Assembly (NCBI RefSeq): GCF_003206695.1
Contig: NZ_PZJN01000007.1
Coordinates: 109,490-173,489, forward strand
DNA length: 64,000 nucleotides
DNA from: Salinicola halophyticus
Lineage (GTDB): Bacteria; Pseudomonadota; Gammaproteobacteria; Pseudomonadales; Halomonadaceae
Reading direction: 5' to 3'
Part shown: piece after piece, positions 1-8,127 of the stretch
How the letters are laid out: each line of letters opens with the position of its first letter
Numbering within the stretch: the stretch's first letter is position 1
Notes under the pieces: model-generated
What the model was told of the DNA's origin: nothing
Databases searched by the model: none
Seen by the model: only the letters and a program-made list of their open reading frames with translations
Translations under genes and position numbers: made by a program

Positions 1-2
1 TC

Positions 3-659
3 ATCAAGGCGTTTCTCAAGAACTCAGACTGGCTCACTCGCGGCACCGCAACGATTTCGCCGCTGCCCTGGCCGGTGGCGGAACCCGGTGACGTCGGCTT
101 TCTGACGGCGAGAGCGCTCTATCTCTCGGTGACCGTGGTGATGATCGCGGTGATCTTCTTCCTGCTCCATCGCGCCTATCACGCCCCCTGGGGCCGCATG
201 ATCCGCGCCATCCGCGACAACGAAGTCTCCGCCGCGGCCATGGGCAAGTCGATCAATCGCCGCCGTCAGGAGATCTTCGTCTTCGGCTGTATTTTGATGG
301 GCATCGGCGGCGCGGCGCTGACCAGTTTCAACGGCCTGTTCGATCCGCAGGGCTTCCTGCCGCTCAATCACACCTTCCTGGTGCTGGTGATGGTGATTCT
401 CGGTGGCCCAGGCAACAATCTGGGCACACTGTTCGGCGCCGTGCTGGTCTACGTGATCTGGATCATGTCGGGGCCGATGGCGCTGGCCGTGATGCACGCC
501 TTCGTCGCACTGGGCTCGCACTGGTTCGACTGGCAGCCGGGCAATCTCGACAGTCGCGCATTGCAGGCGAGAGTGTTCGTGATCGGCCTGCTGATTCTGC
601 TGGTGCTGCGCTTCGCCCCGCGCGGGTTGATACCGGAGAAGGTCGCGCATCACGATTGA
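3..659 (+). CDS. livM: Branched-chain amino-acid ABC transporter permease, LivM type (5' end cut by window)
   Basis: Only the last 218 codons are in the window; the reading frame is open from base 3. The protein is an inner-membrane permease that forms the translocation path for leucine, isoleucine and valine together with LivH. The visible part has several hydrophobic segments and the LivM cytoplasmic loop (MIRAIRDNEVSAAAMG), the site expected to contact the ATPase. It ends with a strongly hydrophobic helix (VIGLLILLVLRFAP) and a short basic tail, usual for the family. The gene stops 22 bases before a hairpin terminator that it shares with the convergent binding-protein gene. The rest of the operon must lie to the left of the window. 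The family call is secure; which amino acids are carried is inferred. Confidence 0.88.
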   Translation: MKAFLKNSDWLTRGTATISPLPWPVAEPGDVGFLTARALYLSVTVVMIAVIFFLLHRAYHAPWGRMIRAIRDNEVSAAAMGKSINRRRQEIFVFGCILMGIGGAALTSFNGLFDPQGFLPLNHTFLVLVMVILGGPGNNLGTLFGAVLVYVIWIMSGPMALAVMHAFVALGSHWFDWQPGNLDSRALQARVFVIGLLILLVLRFAPRGLIPEKVAHHD

Positions 660-681
660 GCGATTTTACGAAGCCCGAAAC

Positions 682-713
682 GCAAAACCCCGAGCCTGAG
701 CTCGGGGTTTTGC
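682..713. terminator. Bidirectional rho-independent terminator
   Basis: A perfect 14-bp inverted repeat (arms 682-695 and 700-713) with a 4-base loop CTGA. Each arm carries an A4 or T4 run at its outer end, so the hairpin can end transcription from both sides. It sits between the livM stop (659) and the convergent binding-protein stop (756). Confidence 0.88.
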
Positions 714-755
714 TATCTGAACAGTGACGCCGATCAGTCGTCGGCGGCTCGCTAT

Positions 756-1958
756 TTATTCACCAATCGCCCCCTTGGTGACGAACTTGCCATCCTCGAC
801 CGCCATTTCGACCACGATGCCCGGCACGTCGCCGTTGTCGTCGAACTCCTGGTTGCCGGAAGCGCCCTGATAGTTGATCTCCTTACCCTCTTTGAGCAAC
901 TTCTTGGCTTTCTCCCATTCACCCGGCAGGATCGTCTCGCCCGGCTCGGTGGCGACATCGCGAAGTGCCTTGGACAAGCCCTCGCGGTCCGCGCTGCCGT
1001 TCTTCTCGATGGCGAGTGCCAGCAGGAAGGCGGCATCGTAGGACTGCGCCGCGAACACCGCGCTCGGATCGATATCGGCCTTCTTCGCCAGATCGTCGAA
1101 GACATCGCCGCCCGGCGCATCCGGGGAGCCCGGACGTGTCGCGATCATGCCTTCGAGTACGTCGGCGCCGACCGCTTCGACCAGCGAGTTGCCGACCATG
1201 CCGTCGCCGCCGGCATACTGAGTGAACGCGCCGCTTTCGTAGGCCTGACGCAGGATCGTCTGGCCCGAGGTATCGGCGTAGGCGAGCACGACCAGCGTCT
1301 GCGAACCGCCGGAAGAGAGCTTGCCGATCTCCGAACGATAGTCTGCCCGATTGTCCTCATGCGCCAGATTGGCGGAGACCGAGCCACCTTCGGCTTCGAA
1401 GGTCTTGGTGAAGGCGTCGTCGAGGCCCTGACCGTAGTCATTGTTGACGTAGGTCACGGCGACATCCTCGATGCCCTTGGACAGCAGCAGTTTGGCCAGC
1501 TGCTCACCCTGGAAGGCATCGGAAGGCACGGTCCGGAAGACCAGATCGTTGTCGTCGAGATCCGTCACTGCCGGAGCGGTAGATGCCGGCGAGACCATCA
1601 CCACGCCGCCGGGGATCGCGGCATTGTTGGCCGCCGCAATGGTGGCACCGGTACATAGCGCGCCGACGATCGCGGTCACTTTCTCACTGTTCACCAGGCG
1701 ATCGGCAGCGTTGGAGGCAGCCGAGGCGTCCGAACAGGTCGTATCGCCTGACGGCATCACCATGTCTTCACCATCTAGCAGGCCGCCCTGCTCGTTGACC
1801 TCCTGCACGGCGAGCTTGGCGCCATCGAAGATCGGCGGCGTCAGGCTTTCGATACCGCCGGTGAAGCCCCCGAGAAATCCCACTTTGACATCCGCCTGGG
1901 CGACGCCGGCGCAGGCCGTGGTTGCCGCGATGGCGAGTGCGAGTACTGTCTTCTTCAT
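756..1958 (-). CDS. Branched-chain amino-acid ABC transporter substrate-binding protein
   Basis: A 400-residue periplasmic binding protein of the Leu/Ile/Val family (Peripla_BP_6). It starts with a signal peptide (MKKTVLALAIAATTACAGVAQA) with a signal peptidase I site after AQA, followed by DVKVGFLGGFTG, the usual first strand of the fold. The segment TAIVGALCTGATIAAANNAAIP is the family's ligand-binding region near residue 95. It should capture a branched-chain or related amino acid for the permease encoded next to it. Here the binding-protein gene is convergent with the permease gene, not in line with it, so the two are controlled separately. The upstream region carries a direct repeat (1979-2013). 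The ligand cannot be read from the sequence. Confidence 0.88.
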   Translation of the reverse strand: MKKTVLALAIAATTACAGVAQADVKVGFLGGFTGGIESLTPPIFDGAKLAVQEVNEQGGLLDGEDMVMPSGDTTCSDASAASNAADRLVNSEKVTAIVGALCTGATIAAANNAAIPGGVVMVSPASTAPAVTDLDDNDLVFRTVPSDAFQGEQLAKLLLSKGIEDVAVTYVNNDYGQGLDDAFTKTFEAEGGSVSANLAHEDNRADYRSEIGKLSSGGSQTLVVLAYADTSGQTILRQAYESGAFTQYAGGDGMVGNSLVEAVGADVLEGMIATRPGSPDAPGGDVFDDLAKKADIDPSAVFAAQSYDAAFLLALAIEKNGSADREGLSKALRDVATEPGETILPGEWEKAKKLLKEGKEINYQGASGNQEFDDNGDVPGIVVEMAVEDGKFVTKGAIGE

Positions 1959-1978
1959 CGTTGTTGTCGCTCTTTGTA

Positions 1979-2013
1979 GGGTCGTGAAAGACTTTTATGG
2001 GGTCGTGAAAGAC
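1979..2013 (-). promoter_or_regulatory. Two 14-bp direct repeats before the binding-protein gene
   Basis: GGGTCGTGAAAGAC occurs at 1979-1992 and again, identical, at 2000-2013, a 21-bp spacing (two helical turns). The repeats lie 21-55 bases upstream of the start codon at 1958. The spacing suits two copies of a regulator on one DNA face, but no known motif is recognised. Confidence 0.45.
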
Positions 2014-2207
2014 GATGTTTACTCTGCTGGCACGGCGCCCAAAAGACAAGCATTCGTAACGGTTCGTGTCTCCACCTTTCGGCGTGCCTGACCGACCCCA
2101 TGATAGCGCATGACGGGTGACGAACAGCGCCACTCTCGAGGCGACGGCAGACCGGACGATTAACGGCTACGCTGAACAGCACGCTTACCAATGTTAAGGA
2201 AACCGCT

Positions 2208-2510
2208 ATGCACAAGCATGTTGAATGGGACACCCCGGGTGGCGCCAGCGTCGACGCTCACTACGCCAAGGATGAGCAGCATCGGGCAACGCCGCAGCCG
2301 GGAACGATGCTGACCGCTCGCTACCACGGCTCCACCGTGCGGGTGAAGGTAGAAGCCTACAAGGACGGCGTGAGCATCGGTAAGGTCGCCGCGCTGGTCG
2401 GCGACGACGGTGATCGCCACGACACCCACGGCGAACTCAGTGTCGGCGACATGGTTAGGCTTCCCGATGACAAGCGGGCATTCCAGGCGTCGGCCGCAGA
2501 CGACGACTGA
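2208..2510 (+). CDS. Hypothetical protein, 100 aa
   Basis: Not recognised. The product is a small hydrophilic, acidic protein with many His and Asp residues and an Asp-rich tail (SAADDD). It has no signal peptide or membrane segment. The middle part (PGTMLTARYHGSTVRVKVEAYKDG) looks like alternating beta strands. A start-proximal AAGGA lies a few bases before the ATG, and codon use matches neighbouring core genes, so the gene is probably real. It is transcribed away from the binding-protein gene. A 22-bp repeat array and another small gene follow. Confidence 0.6.
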   Translation: MHKHVEWDTPGGASVDAHYAKDEQHRATPQPGTMLTARYHGSTVRVKVEAYKDGVSIGKVAALVGDDGDRHDTHGELSVGDMVRLPDDKRAFQASAADDD

Positions 2511-2556
2511 GGCGCGCGGGCAGGCAAGCGTTGCGATGGCTTGCCATGCCGACGAG

Positions 2557-2666
2557 ACCGTTCACTCAGACCATCAGGACCGTTCACTCGAATCATCGAG
2601 AACGTTCTTTCGAACTATCGATAACGTTCTTTCGAGCCATCGAGACCCGTCGCTCAACCCTGAGCA
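2557..2666. repeat. Degenerate 22-bp tandem repeats, four clear units and a weaker fifth
   Basis: Units begin at 2557, 2579, 2601, 2623 and 2645. The first four share the pattern A(A/C)CGTTC(A/T)(C/T)TC(A/G)(A/G)A(C/A)NATC; units 3 and 4 contain a near palindrome, GTTCTTTCGAAC. The 22-bp period equals two turns of the helix. The array ends about 10 bases before the ribosome-binding site of the 58-aa gene. Confidence 0.75.
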
Positions 2667-2688
2667 ACATCATCACGGAGGATGAAAA

Positions 2689-2865
2689 ATGCAGAAACAA
2701 GCCCGCGTCGAACCGGTTTTCGACAGCAGCGACCTGAAAGACACGATCACCGGTTGGGTGGTGATCGACGAAAGCCAGCCCGACAACGAGAACGTCGTCT
2801 CCGAGCATACGACTCAGGAAGAAGCCCTGCGCGCCGCCGAGCAGTTCGAACAGGCCGAGCATTAA
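2689..2865 (+). CDS. Hypothetical small protein, 58 aa
   Basis: Not recognised. The frame begins MQKQARVEPVFDSSDLKDTI and ends EEALRAAEQFEQAEH before TAA. A strong ribosome-binding site (CACGGAGGA) sits 5 bases before the ATG, which supports translation. The product is acidic and cytosolic. The middle (GWVVIDESQPDNENVV) may form two strands and the last 20 residues an amphipathic helix. It lies directly downstream of the 22-bp repeat array and upstream of otsB, so it may be transcribed with the trehalose genes. Confidence 0.62.
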   Translation: MQKQARVEPVFDSSDLKDTITGWVVIDESQPDNENVVSEHTTQEEALRAAEQFEQAEH

Positions 2866-2965
2866 AGCGGCCGACATCCCGGACCCGACGGCACCAGAGC
2901 CGACGACACCGGACCGAGCTACGCCGATGGATCCGACCCTTCACTCAGAGAGCTCGCGCAGGCCC

Positions 2966-3736
2966 ATGTCCAAACCCTCTTCGAACCGGCCTTCTTCTCG
3001 GCTGCCCCCGCCTCGTCGCGACTGGGCGCTGTTTCTCGATTTCGACGGCACCCTGGTGTCGCTCGAAGCCCATCCCGACGATGTCCACGTATCGCCGCGT
3101 CTGAAAGCGCTGCTCGGCGAACTCGACAGGACCTTCGACGGTGCCGTGGCGGTGGTCAGCGGACGCCCGCTGGATCAGCTCGAGCGACTGCTTGCGCCGG
3201 TTTCCCTGCCGATGGCCGGCATCCACGGGCTGGAGTGGCGCGACGCCGACGGCACGCGTCATACGGCAATCGACCAGCCCGCCCAGCTGGCTTCCTGTCG
3301 GGATGCCCTGGCAGCCTTCGTCGAGGGTCACCCAGGCCTGCACTACGAGGACAAGGGCGTGTCGCTGACGCTGCATTACCGTGGCGCCCCGGAGCTCGAT
3401 GAAGCGTGTCACGAGTTTTTCGAGGCTCAGCATCGGGCCCTCGGCGACACGTTCGAGCTGATTTCCGGCAAGTGCGTCCTCGAGTTGCGCCCCGGCGGCT
3501 ATCATAAAGGAACCGCCGTTGCCCGCCTGCTCGATGAAACACCGGCCTTCCAGGCGCGCACGCCGGTTTTCATCGGCGACGATGTCACCGATGAAGACGC
3601 CTTTCGCGTCGTCAACGCTCGCGGCGGCCATGCCGTGCGAGTCGGTAGCCAGGGGGAGACCGCCGCGAGCTGCTATCTCGAATCAGTACAGGAGGTACTG
3701 ACATGGCTGGAGAGTCTGGCAGCGCAAGGCGCTTGA
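2966..3736 (+). CDS. otsB: Trehalose-6-phosphate phosphatase
   Basis: Removes phosphate from trehalose-6-phosphate to give trehalose, a compatible solute, in the cytosol. A HAD-superfamily enzyme: motif I is LDFDGTLV (nucleophile Asp near residue 25) and the C-terminal metal motif is FIGDDVTDEDAF. The length from this start is 256 aa, close to E. coli OtsB (266). The ATG at 2966 was chosen because it trims the protein to the usual family N-terminus; an in-frame ATG at 2927 would add 13 residues, and neither has a strong ribosome-binding site. otsA follows 181 bases later on the same strand, and the pair is a complete two-step trehalose pathway. Confidence 0.93.
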   Translation: MSKPSSNRPSSRLPPPRRDWALFLDFDGTLVSLEAHPDDVHVSPRLKALLGELDRTFDGAVAVVSGRPLDQLERLLAPVSLPMAGIHGLEWRDADGTRHTAIDQPAQLASCRDALAAFVEGHPGLHYEDKGVSLTLHYRGAPELDEACHEFFEAQHRALGDTFELISGKCVLELRPGGYHKGTAVARLLDETPAFQARTPVFIGDDVTDEDAFRVVNARGGHAVRVGSQGETAASCYLESVQEVLTWLESLAAQGA

Positions 3737-3917
3737 CCCCACCGCGCGACGCAGAACACGACCTCGTACCAAGCCTTGTCGGCCCTTTCCCGGGTCTGCT
3801 CTCCCACGACCTGGACACTACCAAACCCGCGCTGTGGCGCATTTTCCCGCAGACCTACTGCAGGGTCGAGTCGATCGACTCGGCGTTGCATCTCAGCCAT
3901 GGCTGAGAGGAGCCCGC

Positions 3918-5300
3918 ATGACCCGTCTCATCGTCATTTCCAATCGCGTATCCATCCCCGAACCCGGCAAATCCGAGGCCGGCGGCCTTGCCGTGGCGAT
4001 CACCGGCGCCCTCAACGAGTATGGCGGGCTGTGGTTCGGCTGGGACGGCCAGGTCAGTGAATCGCCCGCCAGCGAGCCCAACACCGTCGAGCGTGGCAAC
4101 ATCACCTACGCCACCCTGTCGCTGTCCCAGGAGGACTACGACGACTATTACCTCGGCTTCTCCAACGAGGTCCTCTGGCCGGTCTTTCACTTCAACCTCG
4201 GCGCCATGGATTTCCGGCTGAGCTACGCCAAGGCGTACCGGCGGGTCAACAAGCGCTTTGCCGGTGCGCTGAGCACTCTGCTCGAAGGCGGTGAGCTGAT
4301 CTGGGTGCACGATTACCACCTGCTGCCGCTGGCCAAGGAACTGCGCCAGAAGGGCATCAAGGATCCGATGGGGTTTTACCTGCACATCCCTTTCCCCAGC
4401 TACGATCTGCTGCGCGCGCTGCCCGGCTATCGCGAACTGCTCGACGACCTGCTGCACTACGACCTGATCGGCTTTCAGACCAGTAACGACCTGCACGCTT
4501 TCCGCCAGGCGGCGATCGAGACCTTCGGCGCCGAGGTCACCGGCGATACCATCGAATGCAACGGCCGGAAGGTGCGCACCGGGGTTTACCCGGTGGGCAT
4601 CGACGTCGATGAGCTGGCCGATGAGGCCGAACGCTCCTGTGCCAACGAACAGGCGCTTCAGCTCCAGAAAGATCTCGGCGAACGCGACCTGATCATCGGT
4701 GCCGATCGCCTCGACTACTCCAAGGGCCTGATTCAGCGCTTCAACGCCTTCGAAGCGCTACTTACGGATTTCGAACATCGCCGCCAGAAGACGATGTTCA
4801 TGCAGATCGCCAGCCCCTCGCGCAGCGCGATTCCCGAATACGACGAGCTGCGCCGCCAGCTCGAGGAGATGGCCGGGCACATCAACGGCACCTACGCCGA
4901 TCTCGATTGGGTGCCGGTGCACTATCTCAACCAGACCTACCCCCGCGACGCGCTGATCGGCCTGTTCCGCTCCGCCCGGGTTGGCCTGGTGACCCCGCTG
5001 CGCGACGGCATGAACCTGGTGTGCAAGGAGTTCGTCGCCGCCCAGGACCCCGACGACCCCGGCGTACTCGTGCTCAGCGAACTGGCCGGCGCCGCCAAGG
5101 AGCTGAGCGGCGCGCTACTGGTCAACCCCTACGATGTGCACGCCATCGCCAGCGCCATCGAACAGGCGCTCAACATGTCGCAGCAGGAGCGTCGCGAACG
5201 CTACCAGCAGATGATCGGCATTCTCAGGCGCAACAGCCTGCTCGAATGGCGCCGACGCTTCATGGAGCATCTCAGTCAGCAAAAAATTGATGGTCAGTAG
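3918..5300 (+). CDS. otsA: Alpha,alpha-trehalose-phosphate synthase (UDP-forming)
   Basis: Joins UDP-glucose and glucose-6-phosphate to trehalose-6-phosphate, the substrate of the OtsB encoded upstream. A GT20 glycosyltransferase of 460 aa (E. coli OtsA has 474). Visible signatures are the N-terminal SNR...GG loop (residues 8-23), WFGWDG, the VHDYHLLPL sugar-binding motif, [11 protein letters not shown] and the C-terminal [15 protein letters not shown] that binds the UDP ribose. The ATG at 3918 has GAGAGGA in front of it. The stop codon lies in the first unit of an 18-bp tandem repeat, so the C-terminal KIDGQ-stop is repeated in the following DNA. The role in osmotic protection is inferred from the pathway. 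Confidence 0.95.
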   Translation: MTRLIVISNRVSIPEPGKSEAGGLAVAITGALNEYGGLWFGWDGQVSESPASEPNTVERGNITYATLSLSQEDYDDYYLGFSNEVLWPVFHFNLGAMDFRLSYAKAYRRVNKRFAGALSTLLEGGELIWVHDYHLLPLAKELRQKGIKDPMGFYLHIPFPSYDLLRALPGYRELLDDLLHYDLIGFQTSNDLHAFRQAAIETFGAEVTGDTIECNGRKVRTGVYPVGIDVDELADEAERSCANEQALQLQKDLGERDLIIGADRLDYSKGLIQRFNAFEALLTDFEHRRQKTMFMQIASPSRSAIPEYDELRRQLEEMAGHINGTYADLDWVPVHYLNQTYPRDALIGLFRSARVGLVTPLRDGMNLVCKEFVAAQDPDDPGVLVLSELAGAAKELSGALLVNPYDVHAIASAIEQALNMSQQERRERYQQMIGILRRNSLLEWRRRFMEHLSQQKIDGQ

Positions 5301-5336
5301 AAAATCGACGGCCAGTAGAAGTTCGACGTAAGCGAG
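5283..5336 (+). repeat. 18-bp tandem repeat spanning the otsA stop codon
   Basis: Three units at 5283-5300, 5301-5318 and 5319-5336. The first encodes the OtsA C-terminus KIDGQ-stop; the second, AAAATCGACGGCCAGTAG, would encode the same residues; the third is degenerate. Copy-number change would not alter OtsA because each of the first two units contains the stop. Confidence 0.7.
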
Positions 5337-5356
5337 AATTAAAAGGCTGCGCACAT

Positions 5357-5387
5357 AAAAAGCCCCGGACCAGGGGATGGACCGGGG
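5357..5387 (-). terminator. Rho-independent terminator for the 5558-5932 gene
   Basis: On the minus strand a 10-position stem with one mismatch (arms 5363-5372 and 5378-5387, loop 5373-5377) is followed by CTTTTT. It lies 170 bases beyond the stop codon. The flanking stretch, including TTGGAGGTAC, is shared with the terminator of the paralogue at 6195-6224. Confidence 0.8.
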
Positions 5388-5557
5388 AAGTTGGAGGTAC
5401 AGGGAACCTGGAAGTACCGGCTAGCAAGTACCAACTAGCAAGAAGCGACTAAGAAGAAGCAAAAAGTGGTCGTGCCGGCTCGAGTGTCATACGGCTCGAG
5501 TTTCAATTCCTGTCAGGGCGCCCGGCAATCGGGCGCCTGCCGTCGCAGCGGTTTCGA

Positions 5558-5932
5558 TCAGTCGAGGCTGGCGAAAGTCACTTCGACGTTGCCGCGACCG
5601 GTATCGCCGCCGCTGTTCACATTCTGCAGCCCCTGAGCGGCGGCCACGCTGTGACCCTCACCAATCAGGTCGTTGCTTCCACCGATGAGGTGGGTCCCGT
5701 GGCGGGTGGTCTCTTCGACGGTGGCCAGCGCGCGACCCGCTTCAACGCTATAGCCGCTGTTGAAGGTGTTCACACGGTAGTCGGTCGGCAGCGCCCGATA
5801 GCTGGAAGTCGTCTGCGTATTCAGCGTTTCATGCTGCTGAGCAAAAGCGCGTTGTTCCATGACACTGTTGGCCTGAGCGGCGGCCGGTAGTGCAACGGCC
5901 AGTGCGATAGCGGCGAGAATGCGATTTTTCAT
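5558..5932 (-). CDS. Small secreted protein of unknown function, paralogue A (124 aa)
   Basis: Not recognised as a named family. The signal peptide (MKNRILAAIALAVALPAAAQA) should be cut after AQA, leaving about 103 periplasmic or secreted residues without cysteine. The mature part is polar and Gln/Asn/Thr-rich; its end (SGGDTGRGNVEVTFASLD) is the best-conserved part against the paralogue at 6369-6743. The two proteins share almost the whole signal peptide and the following SVMEQRAFAQQHE. A GGAGGTT ribosome-binding site precedes the ATG. Upstream DNA including a TTAGC/GCTAA palindrome is shared by both genes, so this is a tandem duplication with its own regulation. Confidence 0.75.
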   Translation of the reverse strand: MKNRILAAIALAVALPAAAQANSVMEQRAFAQQHETLNTQTTSSYRALPTDYRVNTFNSGYSVEAGRALATVEETTRHGTHLIGGSNDLIGEGHSVAAAQGLQNVNSGGDTGRGNVEVTFASLD

Positions 5933-6009
5933 GTTGAACCTCCAATCATCTTCGTTTCAGTGGTTGGCCCCTTGGCCTAACCGATGACGAGATTATGGCG
6001 GGCATCTTA

Positions 6010-6021
6010 TTAGCTGGCTAA
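6010..6021 (-). promoter_or_regulatory. Conserved palindrome upstream of paralogue A
   Basis: TTAGCTGGCTAA (5-bp arms, TG centre) lies 78 bases upstream of the start codon. The same 12 bases recur at 6821-6832 in front of paralogue B, inside a longer conserved block that also holds GCCCCTTGGCCTAACCGATG. It is a candidate operator; no regulator is identified. Confidence 0.5.
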
Positions 6022-6194
6022 TCAGTTGGCCCGAATTCGAGTATCACCGGGATTGATGGACGCCAGCTCGGTCCCGCCGCGGTCGGCACTCCAAGACGGT
6101 CATCTCGTTACTGCCGGGCGTTGTCATGTCTGGCACCGCGATCGAGGCATCCTCGTTAGTTTTTGCACATGGCGTGGCCTGCCCTTTCACCCAT

Positions 6195-6224
6195 AAAAAA
6201 ACCCGATCCAGAGGATGGATCGGG
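6195..6224 (-). terminator. Rho-independent terminator for the 6369-6743 gene
   Basis: Perfect 9-bp stem CCCGATCCA/TGGATCGGG (6202-6210, 6216-6224) with a 5-base loop, followed on the minus strand by seven T. It lies 145 bases after the stop codon, the same layout as for the paralogue. Confidence 0.88.
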
Positions 6225-6368
6225 GAAGTTGGAGGTACGGGTTTATCAAAGGTGCTGGAATCCCAAAGCACTGGAAATCAGAAGCACGGCAAACCTGAAA
6301 GTACCTGAGCAGTTTCGTCCTGTTTCGAGCGCCCGCTGGCCGGACGCAACTTGATCAAGCCTTATCGA

Positions 6369-6743
6369 TCAATCGAGGCTGGCGAAAGACATTTCGACAT
6401 TGCCCTGCCCGGTATCGCCGCCGCCATTGACGTTCTGCAGCGACTGCGCGGCTGCATCGCTCTGGCCTTGGCCGACCAGCTCGCTATTGCCACCAGCGAT
6501 AGCGGTTGCCCGCTGCGTGATCGCTGCGACATAGGCCAGGGAATGATCGGCCGCGGTGCTGTGGCCACCGCTGACGGTATTGATGCGATAGTCGGACGGC
6601 AGCAACTGATAGCTGGAAGTTGTCTGGGTATTCAGCGCTTCATGCTGCTGAGCGAAAGCGCGTTGCTCCATGACGCTGTTGGCCTGAGCGGCGGCAGGGA
6701 GTGCAACGGCCAGTGCGATAGCGGCGAGAATGCGAGTTTTCAT
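6369..6743 (-). CDS. Small secreted protein of unknown function, paralogue B (124 aa)
   Basis: Same length as, and roughly 60-65% identical to, the protein encoded at 5558-5932. The signal peptide (MKTRILAAIALAVALPAAAQA) differs at one position. The mature region starts NSVMEQRAFAQQHE and ends GGGDTGQGNVEMSFASLD; the middle has diverged most. There is no cysteine and no membrane segment after the signal. It has its own ribosome-binding site (GGAGGTTC), upstream palindrome (6821-6832) and terminator, so both copies look expressed. Function unknown. Divergence limited to the middle suggests different binding specificities, which is inference only. Confidence 0.75.
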   Translation of the reverse strand: MKTRILAAIALAVALPAAAQANSVMEQRAFAQQHEALNTQTTSSYQLLPSDYRINTVSGGHSTAADHSLAYVAAITQRATAIAGGNSELVGQGQSDAAAQSLQNVNGGGDTGQGNVEMSFASLD

Positions 6744-6820
6744 AGTGAACCTCCAATCATCTTCGTTTCAGTGGTTGGCCCCTTGGCCTAACCGATGACG
6801 AGATTATGGAGCTCACCTTA

Positions 6821-6832
6821 TTAGCTGGCTAA
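6821..6832 (-). promoter_or_regulatory. Conserved palindrome upstream of paralogue B
   Basis: Identical to the 12 bases at 6010-6021 and in the same position relative to the start codon (78 bases upstream). The extended block TTATTAGCTGGCTAATCAG is shared by both promoters. Confidence 0.5.
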
Positions 6833-6984
6833 TCAGTCAGTCTGAAACCAAATATCACCAAGATTGATGGATAGAGTCACCGGATTGCCAGGCGGCGGCG
6901 GTCTACCCCACGGCACTGATAACCGGCTACGATACTGGCTATCAGGACAATGCCAGCAGACGGCTATGGAAACAGGAGAAAGCA

Positions 6985-7692
6985 ATGCTAACGACACGCA
7001 GCGCGGTGATTCTGGGAGGCCTGCTGGCAATCGGCATGATCTGGGGTGGCAGCTATATTGAGGATGCCGCCGAGACCTGGCGAGACGCCGGTCGCAGCGT
7101 CACGGTCAAGGGGCTCTCGGAACGCGAGGTGCCGGCGGACATGGCGCTCTGGCCGCTGCACTACACCGTCACCGGCAACGAGCTGGAAACGCTGCAGCGT
7201 GACCTGACCGCTCAGGAAACCCGCATTCGCGAATTCCTGACCCAGCGGGGTTTCGAGACCGGCAACATTACCGTGACCTCCCCCCAGGTCACCGATCGAT
7301 TCGCCAATCTCTATGGCGCCGACCGGCCCGACGAGCGCTACCAAGCCGAAGCCACGGTGCTGCTGCGAACCCCGGCGGTCGATAACGTCAAGAAAGCGAT
7401 GCCCCAGACCGGAGAACTGGTGCGTGCCGGCGTCGTGCTATCACCCAACTACGATTACCGCACCGAATTCCTGTTCACCGGCCTCAATGACCTCAAGCCG
7501 GAAATGGTCGCCGAAGCCACCAAGGATGCCCGCGGTGTCGCCCAGCAATTCGCCAGAGACTCAGGCAGCAGTGTCGGCGCGATTCGCAGCGCCAGCCAAG
7601 GCTACTTCTCGATCGAGGATCTCGATAGCTACACCCCCGACATCAAGCGGGTGCGTGTCGTGACGACGATCGATTACGCGCTGGAGGAGTGA
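6985..7692 (+). CDS. SIMPL-domain (DUF541) periplasmic protein
   Basis: A 235-residue protein with one N-terminal membrane anchor or uncleaved signal (VILGGLLAIGMIWGGSYI) followed by a SIMPL/DUF541 domain, seen in SVTVKGLSEREVPADMALWP at its start and VRVVTTIDYALEE at its end. The family is periplasmic or membrane-associated; members such as E. coli YggE are linked to oxidative-stress tolerance, but the biochemical role is not settled. The ATG has CAGGAGAAAG in front of it. A decayed second copy of the 3' 55% of this gene lies at about 12555-12944, so this gene marks the left edge of the accessory island. Confidence 0.85.
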   Translation: MLTTRSAVILGGLLAIGMIWGGSYIEDAAETWRDAGRSVTVKGLSEREVPADMALWPLHYTVTGNELETLQRDLTAQETRIREFLTQRGFETGNITVTSPQVTDRFANLYGADRPDERYQAEATVLLRTPAVDNVKKAMPQTGELVRAGVVLSPNYDYRTEFLFTGLNDLKPEMVAEATKDARGVAQQFARDSGSSVGAIRSASQGYFSIEDLDSYTPDIKRVRVVTTIDYALEE

Positions 7693-7811
7693 GGTATTCC
7701 GAGCTTTTTAACGTCTTTCTCCCTACAGACCACTTCACTTTGTCGCTCCAACCCTAGGATGGCATCTGCACTACTTCTTAGCAGCGAGTGCAACGATGCG
7801 CGATTCTGGTA

Positions 7812-7898
7812 GCTGATCTCCGCGTCTGTGGGGACGGGTAGTCAACCTCTCTCGATCAAGTCTGTAACGATTGATCCCCGCGCCTGTGGCGACGATGT
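7812..7898. repeat. Possible relic of a type I-E-like CRISPR array (two degenerate repeats)
   Basis: Two related 29-base stretches begin near 7812 and 7870: TGATCTCCGCGTCTGTGGGG and TGATCCCCGCGCCTGTGGCG, each followed by ACG. They resemble the CCCCGC...GGGGA core of type I-E repeats. The intervening 29 bases are shorter than the usual 32-33, only two units are present and there are no cas genes, so this may be a decayed array or chance. Confidence 0.3.
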
Positions 7899-8127
7899 AA
7901 TCGCAGGCATTTTTTATATAACCAAATAGATCCGTAAACTTCCACCGGCAGATTTCCGCCATTTCGTTGGCGCCATATCTACAAAAATTCAATTATCAGA
8001 TGATTACGACTTAGCCAATCTTTTCTACCAGCCGATAATAAATTGAGCACTTGATTCCCGGAGATTCTGTCTAGAGGCCACACGTCAATGGCCGACGATG
8101 GATATTACAAAACTGCTTAGTACACAT

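Noticed and set aside
2557..2666. 22-bp repeats as a CRISPR array
   Set aside because: No spacers; units are contiguous and degenerate, so it is a plain tandem repeat.
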